DNA from: Prevotella sp.
Lineage (GTDB): Bacteria; Bacteroidota; Bacteroidia; Bacteroidales; Bacteroidaceae
Assembly (NCBI GenBank): GCA_021204605.1
Contig: JAJPZD010000221.1
Coordinates: 1 to 19,177 of the forward strand
Reading direction: 5' to 3'
DNA: 19,177 nucleotides
Both the position numbers and the translations under genes were made by a program. The number at the start of each line of letters is the position of its first letter. Positions within the stretch are counted from its first letter, which is position 1. This document shows positions 14,711 through 19,177 of this stretch, piece after piece. A model generated the notes under the pieces. That model was not told the DNA's origin. It was given only the letters and a program-made list of their open reading frames with translations, and ran no database searches.

Positions 14711-15481
14711 CTATAGGTTCAGTTCTCTTGTCAGGATGCTCTCAAGCTCCTCTGCCGACAGGCGCAACTGGAATTGTCCCTTTATTGCTACCGAGATGTT
14801 GCCCGTCTCCTCTGATACCACTATCGATATGGCATCGCTGTCTTGAGACATTCCCAATGCCGCCCTGTGGCGCAGTCCCAACTCCTTAGGGATGTCTATG
14901 CTGTGACTCACGGGCAGGATGCAGCCGGCGGCGCGTATGCGTTTCTTTGAAATCACCATTGCACCGTCGTGAAGTGGGGAGTTCTTGAAAAAAATGTTCT
15001 CTATCAGCCGTTGGTTGATGTTGGCATCTATCGTGTCGCCCGTCTCCACGATACTGTCAAGCGGTGATATGCGCTCTATCACTATCAACGCTCCTACTTT
15101 GGTCTTTCCCATATTCATGCACGCCATCACAACGGGCATTATCGCCTCTCTGTCGGTGTTGTTTTTCTTGTCCCCCGATGAGAACAGGCGGATGAAGCTC
15201 TTCACCCTGTGATGCCCGCCAAGGTCATATAAAAACTTGCGTATCTCCGACTGGAATATCACTATCAGGGCAATCACTCCCACACTGACCAACTTGTCCA
15301 TTATGCTTCCCAACAAACGCATCTCCAATATCTGACTCACGAAAAGCCAGATCAGAATGAACACCATGATGCCGATGAACACGTTGAGCGAGCGTGACTC
15401 TTTCATCAAGCGGTAGATGTAGTAGAGCATCAGTGCGACACATACGATGTCTATGACGTCTTTTATTCCAAAATCAAACAT
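14711..15481 (-). CDS. cdaA: Diadenylate cyclase CdaA (c-di-AMP synthase)
   Basis: 256 residues, the typical CdaA length. Three N-terminal membrane helices cover about residues 8-85 and are followed by the DisA_N (DAC) domain. The catalytic signatures D172-G-A174 in PLHDGAMVI and R204-H-R206 in GLRHRAALG are intact. It condenses two ATP to c-di-AMP at the membrane. The start overlaps the end of folP by 8 nt, a neighbourhood common in Bacteroidetes, so expression is coupled to folate synthesis. The usual Firmicutes partners cdaR and glmM are absent here. Confidence 0.95.
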   Translation of the reverse strand: MFDFGIKDVIDIVCVALMLYYIYRLMKESRSLNVFIGIMVFILIWLFVSQILEMRLLGSIMDKLVSVGVIALIVIFQSEIRKFLYDLGGHHRVKSFIRLFSSGDKKNNTDREAIMPVVMACMNMGKTKVGALIVIERISPLDSIVETGDTIDANINQRLIENIFFKNSPLHDGAMVISKKRIRAAGCILPVSHSIDIPKELGLRHRAALGMSQDSDAISIVVSEETGNISVAIKGQFQLRLSAEELESILTRELNL

Positions 15482-16400
15482 ATCTCAAAGTCTCTTTTAC
15501 TATTTTCACTGCCTGCACACACTCTTTAACGTCGTGAACACGCAGTATGTTGGCGCCACAACCCAACATGGCTATGGTATTGACAACGGTTGTCCCATTG
15601 AGCGCTTCTTCGGCTGTCGTTTCAAGAAGTGTTGATATCATCGACTTACGTGACACTCCGACAAGCAACGGCAACTCAAATACACGCAGTTTTCCGATGT
15701 TGGCGAGCAATCGGTAATTCTGTGACAATGTCTTGCCGAAACCGAAACCAGGATCGAGGATTATGTCCTTCGCTCCTAAGTCTCTCAACTGCTGCACTTC
15801 TTTTGCAAAGGCCTTCATCATACTGATGATGTCGGGCTTTACCGACATCAGGATGTATGCAACTCCAAGACGTGCCACTGTACGGAACATCACAGGATAT
15901 TCCTCCGTCTCCAACCTCTCCTCTACATTGGGATTTGTGCGGCATGCTCCATCCTCCGCCATTCCCTGAACATGGGGGTTTGCAGGGTGAGCCCCTCCGA
16001 ATGCTCCGTTGATGTTCCCTTCTGACACGTCATTGATTATGCCGGCGCCAAACTCGCCCACTGCCATCTCCGCCACCACAGGGCGGAAGGTGTCAACAGA
16101 TATTACCGCATCCGGTTGTAGGCTTCTCACTACCCGCAAAGCTCTCCGCATACGTTCTATCTCCTCTGCTACTGTTACCTGTGCCGCTCCTGGCCGTGTG
16201 GAGAACGCCCCGACATCTATTATCGTGCCTCCTTCTGAAATTATCTGGTCGGCACGCCGCGCTATCTCGTATTCTGTCTGTTTGCGGCTGCCAGCATAAA
16301 AGGAGTCTGGCGTTACGTTGAGAATGCCCATAACCTGTGGCTCGGACAAGTGCAACAACCGCCCGTTAACATTTATGCTATATTCAGGAAACCCTTTCAC
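15474..16400 (-). CDS. folP: Dihydropteroate synthase
   Basis: 308 residues from the chosen GTG. It joins 4-aminobenzoate to the pterin diphosphate in folate synthesis and is the sulfonamide target. Visible motifs are VMGILNVTPDSF (23-34), the IIDVGAFSTRPGA segment, SVDTF, GIINDVS, ILDPGFGFGKT, LLVGVSRKSMI and a C-terminal RVHDV. A frame extension reaches a TTG at 16433, but a -7 element overlaps that codon, so the first good start downstream is GTG at 16400, giving MKGFPEYSINVNGRLL as expected of the family. Oddities: about 35 extra residues after IINDVSEGN (roughly residues 127-165), and the usual LMHMRG-type loop is replaced by a shorter LMSVKPDI. Confidence 0.9.
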   Translation of the reverse strand: MKGFPEYSINVNGRLLHLSEPQVMGILNVTPDSFYAGSRKQTEYEIARRADQIISEGGTIIDVGAFSTRPGAAQVTVAEEIERMRRALRVVRSLQPDAVISVDTFRPVVAEMAVGEFGAGIINDVSEGNINGAFGGAHPANPHVQGMAEDGACRTNPNVEERLETEEYPVMFRTVARLGVAYILMSVKPDIISMMKAFAKEVQQLRDLGAKDIILDPGFGFGKTLSQNYRLLANIGKLRVFELPLLVGVSRKSMISTLLETTAEEALNGTTVVNTIAMLGCGANILRVHDVKECVQAVKIVKETLRYV

Positions 16401-16430
16401 GTGAGTTTGTTCATGTAAACTTACTGAACG

Positions 16431-16438
16431 CAAAATTA
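16431..16438 (-). promoter_or_regulatory. -7 promoter element of the folP-cdaA operon
   Basis: Reads TAATTTTG on the minus strand, matching TAnnTTTG, 30 nt before the GTG start. A TTG at 16456-16458 is 17 nt upstream, slightly closer than the usual 19-20. The element overlaps the TTG codon at 16433, which argues against that codon as a start. Confidence 0.55.
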
Positions 16439-16475
16439 CATATAAATAACGAGAACAACCCCCTTTTGACGTTTT

Positions 16476-16500
16476 TTTATAGTTACCGTAAAACTATAAA
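16476..16500. other. Inverted repeat in the gap between methyltransferase and folP
   Basis: TTTATAGTT (16476-16484) and AACTATAAA (16492-16500) form a perfect 9-bp stem with a 7-nt loop. The arm nearest the methyltransferase stop is 7 nt away. On the minus strand the stem is followed by A bases rather than T, so it is not a standard terminator. It could be an operator upstream of folP. Confidence 0.4.
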
Positions 16501-16507
16501 TGTATTT

Positions 16508-18190
16508 TCATTCAAACAAATAACCTTGTTTTGGTGTTTTATTCTTTTTTAAAAAATTGATATATTCATCAAAATCTATTCGGTTTATTCCTAACATTTC
16601 ATATCCAATATGAATAGCTGCGTTATACAAATCGATTCGCATTAAAAGTTCTTTGTTGATGATTCGTTTGGCGTCTTTAAATGACAATGATTGAATAAAT
16701 GACCTAACTGGTTGACTGTTCAAAATCTTAAGGGTTATTACCGCATAATCCTTAATGTCAAAACCTAAAAGGTAACAGGTGTCATCAACCATGACAGGTT
16801 TTCCATTAATTGGCTCAACGAGAGAGAAACGAGAGTGTTTATATAATCCTGAGATAACTACCTTATATTTCTTGAATGAGTAATCACCAATTCCAAAAAG
16901 AGAAAATCTTGGGCGTTTTAGATAAATGCTACTTCCTCTTTTATCCAACATTTCTGCATATTCGAGCAAATAGTCGTATGTTTTTGGGCATTTTTTCATC
17001 ATCCATTCAGTTCCTTCTGATGTTGAATGTTGTGTTACGATTACATATTTTCGTGTTGAAGTGATGCAGGCTTCTTTTATGTCAGAACTTTTGACCAATG
17101 GATAGATTGCCTCATCCTCTATATCTATGGTCTTTCCTAATCCATTTACAAGTTTGTTTCCATCAAGGGTCAATTCCATAATTTTGTAACAATCATGTTT
17201 GATTCCTGATCGCCATTGAAAAGGAGAAATACCATCAATATATTGGTTTTTATTATATGTAGCGACATCTGCAACGAAGTTATCATTTATCCAACCATAA
17301 TCCTGTTTCGGGCATAGGGTGTAGAAGTCGCTTACATGGCAACTTTTTGATATTGGTATTCCAAATTCAAGCCTCAATAATGATGCTGAAACAGAGGCAT
17401 TGAATTCTTTCTTTGCATCTATTTCATATTGATAAATAGCGTTTATATGTGAATTGTTTTTTATCTGTTCATATACAATATTCCTGATGACAGAATTTTT
17501 TAGCAACATTGCAAAATGTACTTTCTCATCAGAAAAGACATTTATCATTTTGGAACAAATATATTCTGCTATGTCAAAGTTGCCCTTTCCTGTAATTGCG
17601 TCCAACCCCTTTATATGTTTATAGTTGGATTTCTGAGGTGTATTCTTGCTTTTGATTATTCCTAATTTGCTATTAGTTACCCATGGGGGATTACCTATAA
17701 TCAGTGTTTCACGCCCATCTAATCTGTGCTTAATACTTTGAAAATCAAAAGAGAAAACATCTTCATTATACAAATATTTATATGCTTTTTCTCCATTTTT
17801 GTTATCAATGCTATATTGAAGAAGGCGCATTTTCAGGTCATCGATATATGGCTTGTAGATTTCTATTCCATATATTTCCTCAATACTTTCAAAGGTTTGA
17901 ATTGCTGCCAATATGAAATTTCCTCTGCCACATGTCGGTTCTATTATAACTTTTGGGCGTAGCCCCTGTTCTTTTAATAACTTACAAATTGATAAAGACA
18001 ACTTCATATTGGTTTGCCAATCTCCATATTCGCCCTTGTCCTCACGCTTTTTATTGCTTGACAACGATGATATGGAAAAGTCTTCTTTGTCAACAAAGAA
18101 ATGGTATATGCCGCATACATTTTTCATTTCGGCATTTGCCATAACCAATGGCATGTGTCTTATGGATTCAATATAGCTATTTGCTGTCAT
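16508..18190 (-). CDS. N6-adenine DNA methyltransferase of a type II restriction-modification system
   Basis: 560 residues. The AdoMet motif I region is IIEPTCGRGNF (E84-P-T-C-G-R-G90), followed by an acidic residue after IYGIEIY; the catalytic motif IV is N167-P-P-W170. The order I then IV with a long C-terminal target-recognition region fits gamma-class, TaqI/Eco57I-like N6-adenine enzymes. The protein is longer than minimal type II methylases; the last about 200 residues (KVVISGLYKHSRFSLVEPI onward) resemble the specificity half. It overlaps the endonuclease gene by 14 nt and is read after it. The region is visibly more AT-rich than folP-pepT, consistent with horizontal gain. The recognition sequence is unknown. 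Confidence 0.88.
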   Translation of the reverse strand: MTANSYIESIRHMPLVMANAEMKNVCGIYHFFVDKEDFSISSLSSNKKREDKGEYGDWQTNMKLSLSICKLLKEQGLRPKVIIEPTCGRGNFILAAIQTFESIEEIYGIEIYKPYIDDLKMRLLQYSIDNKNGEKAYKYLYNEDVFSFDFQSIKHRLDGRETLIIGNPPWVTNSKLGIIKSKNTPQKSNYKHIKGLDAITGKGNFDIAEYICSKMINVFSDEKVHFAMLLKNSVIRNIVYEQIKNNSHINAIYQYEIDAKKEFNASVSASLLRLEFGIPISKSCHVSDFYTLCPKQDYGWINDNFVADVATYNKNQYIDGISPFQWRSGIKHDCYKIMELTLDGNKLVNGLGKTIDIEDEAIYPLVKSSDIKEACITSTRKYVIVTQHSTSEGTEWMMKKCPKTYDYLLEYAEMLDKRGSSIYLKRPRFSLFGIGDYSFKKYKVVISGLYKHSRFSLVEPINGKPVMVDDTCYLLGFDIKDYAVITLKILNSQPVRSFIQSLSFKDAKRIINKELLMRIDLYNAAIHIGYEMLGINRIDFDEYINFLKKNKTPKQGYLFE

Positions 18191-18845
18191 ATTTCACAAT
18201 AGGAATTATACCTTCTACACTTTCTTTTAATGAAACAATTCTACCATATTGAAGTCTCCACTGTAATGCATTGGAGATAGTTATATAACCTATTTTAGGT
18301 GGTTTTTTGAGAATGTCATTTGCGATGTTTAATAATGTTACCTCATCAGCAGGTATTTTATGGTCGCAAAGAAAAGCAAATATATCCTCAACATTACCAT
18401 TATTATCAATAATGTTGTGCAAACCTATAGTTGTCTGGTAATCTGCCGTCCGTTCTGCTTCTATAAATGAGCATGAGATAAAATTAAATATACCTTTCTT
18501 TTTCTTTAAATCATCAACTTTATTGTAAACGAAAACTATTAGATTATACCCCAATCCGTAAATCTTCTGTTTGCTATCCTTGTATGGACAACTGGACTGT
18601 GGTTGCTTAATAGATGTAACTTTGATGTCGGTATTCACCGATGGTAAATCCAAACCTTTGGCGGAATTACCTAAATCTAAATCAAAGTTTTTTTCAAGAA
18701 AATTCTTGAAAAGATGCTCTGCAAATGTACCTATTGCCTTACCATCGGTCACTCCAAACAGCTCTTTATGGTAAATAGAATTTTGTTCAATGCAAAAGTC
18801 TTTCGCACTTTGTATCAAGTCGTCTATTAATAATTTCTTTTTCAT
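18177..18845 (-). CDS. Type II restriction endonuclease, PD-(D/E)XK-like
   Basis: 222 residues from ATG 18845, chosen because the -7 element at 18866-18873 leaves a short leader and upstream TTG 18860 would sit at the transcription start. GTFAEHLF (39-46) with Glu43, then GNSAKGLDLPS with Asp66, and TDIKVTSIKQPQSSC with D73-I-K75, form a credible PD-(D/E)XK active site: Glu from the first helix, Asp, and Asp-x-Lys. The conserved QKIYGLGYNLIVFVY strand and ERTADYQTT follow, as in a family of type II enzymes I recall but cannot name with certainty. It precedes and overlaps the N6-adenine methyltransferase, which should protect the same site. Confidence 0.8.
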   Translation of the reverse strand: MKKKLLIDDLIQSAKDFCIEQNSIYHKELFGVTDGKAIGTFAEHLFKNFLEKNFDLDLGNSAKGLDLPSVNTDIKVTSIKQPQSSCPYKDSKQKIYGLGYNLIVFVYNKVDDLKKKKGIFNFISCSFIEAERTADYQTTIGLHNIIDNNGNVEDIFAFLCDHKIPADEVTLLNIANDILKKPPKIGYITISNALQWRLQYGRIVSLKESVEGIIPIVKYDSK

Positions 18846-18865
18846 GATAATACCTAACAAGTATG

Positions 18866-18897
18866 CAAAGATAACGAAAATTGAAACAACAACAAAA
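18866..18897 (-). promoter_or_regulatory. Promoter of the restriction-modification operon
   Basis: On the minus strand TTTTG (18893-18897), 19 nt, then TATCTTTG (18866-18873) fits the Bacteroidetes promoter very well. It drives the endonuclease first. No palindromic C-box is obvious between it and the start, and no controller-protein gene is present. Confidence 0.75.
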
Positions 18898-18974
18898 CAA
18901 ACGTATGTTTTAGAGTTTTCTGAATGTACTTAAATAAAAGGTCCAAGACGATAATCACAGTGTATCCGTTGATT

Positions 18975-19177
18975 TTAAACCACTATCAACTCACTTATAA
19001 TGTTTGCGATTTTTTGGTTATGCAACTGGCGGCAGAATTTCACTTCATAACCGTTAAGTTTTAGCTGTTGGAAGAATCTTTCCGCATTGTTTATCTTCGC
19101 ATCCTCAACAGTCCGCTTGGCCTCATCGTTAGGCACGTCTTTTGTCTCTATGACAATGTTCAACTCCTTTTTACCAT
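18975..19177 (-). CDS. C-terminal fragment of a type III restriction subunit (Res)-like protein, cut by the window edge
   Basis: The frame stays open to the window end; its last residues are GKKELNIVIETKDVPND to ISELIVV. An E-x-K in IVIETK preceded by a strand fits a PD-(D/E)XK nuclease core, and a closing segment like VKFCRQLHNQKIANII is what I recall at the end of Res subunits of type III systems or related DEAD/DEAH helicase-nucleases. The helicase part and any Mod gene lie outside the window. No start is given because the gene is partial. It stops 129 nt before the type II endonuclease start and points the same way, so a defence cluster is likely. Confidence 0.55.
   Translation of the reverse strand, partial: GKKELNIVIETKDVPNDEAKRTVEDAKINNAERFFQQLKLNGYEVKFCRQLHNQKIANIISELIVV

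Noticed and set aside
16401..16433. TTG 16433 as start of folP
   Set aside because: It overlaps the -7 promoter element and adds residues not expected in the family.
1..19177. Insertion sequence, integrase or conjugative element
   Set aside because: No transposase, recombinase, relaxase or terminal attachment structure was recognisable; the direct repeats are the only mobility-like signs.

Overview
The window looks like a chromosomal piece of a Bacteroidales bacterium, most likely Prevotellaceae. Support: several genes are preceded by the Bacteroidetes sigma-ABfr -7 element TAnnTTTG, with a TTG-type -33 element 19-20 nt upstream where visible. The content also fits: a roughly 900-residue ParC-type topoisomerase A, the order folP-cdaA, a CotH protein with a Bacteroidales-type C-terminal tail, and acidic lipoprotein starts. 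The exact genus is inference.

Layout. (1) 1-1208: a decayed AlbA_2/Schlafen-type gene between two copies of a 62-bp promoter repeat. (2) 1232-4097: a two-gene membrane glycosylation operon, a GT39/ArnT-like polytopic transferase and a GtrB-like GT2. (3) 4122-5784: a DUF234-type AAA ATPase on the minus strand, between two copies of a 74-bp quasi-palindromic repeat. (4) 5857-7391: a secreted CotH-kinase-like gene, frameshifted at a G8 tract. (5) 7459-13261: housekeeping plus-strand genes parC, a DUF3316-like protein, an S41 lipoprotein peptidase and pepT. (6) 13298-16400: a minus-strand operon folP, cdaA, a small secreted protein and a BASS-family transporter. (7) 16508-19177: an AT-rich restriction-modification island on the minus strand, with an overlapping PD-(D/E)XK endonuclease and N6-adenine methyltransferase preceded by the C-terminal end of what looks like a type III Res-like subunit.

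The most unusual structure is in the first 7.4 kb. Two regulator/ATPase-like genes from families that are highly multiplied in Bacteroidales each sit between long, almost identical direct repeats, one on each side of the glycosylation operon. Deleting one repeat plus the inserted gene would restore a simple ancestral layout in both cases. In the first case the repeat is itself a promoter, so the insertion appears to have duplicated the promoter and left the operon expressible. The same stretch holds two slippage-prone tracts, an 11-bp x 4 repeat and G8. Each puts its gene out of frame, and one extra repeat unit would restore the local frame in both. This suggests on/off switching or recent decay; assembly error at the G8 tract must be excluded.

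No rRNA, tRNA, CRISPR array or transposase/integrase gene was seen. No stretch above 300 bases lacks a gene or gene remnant.
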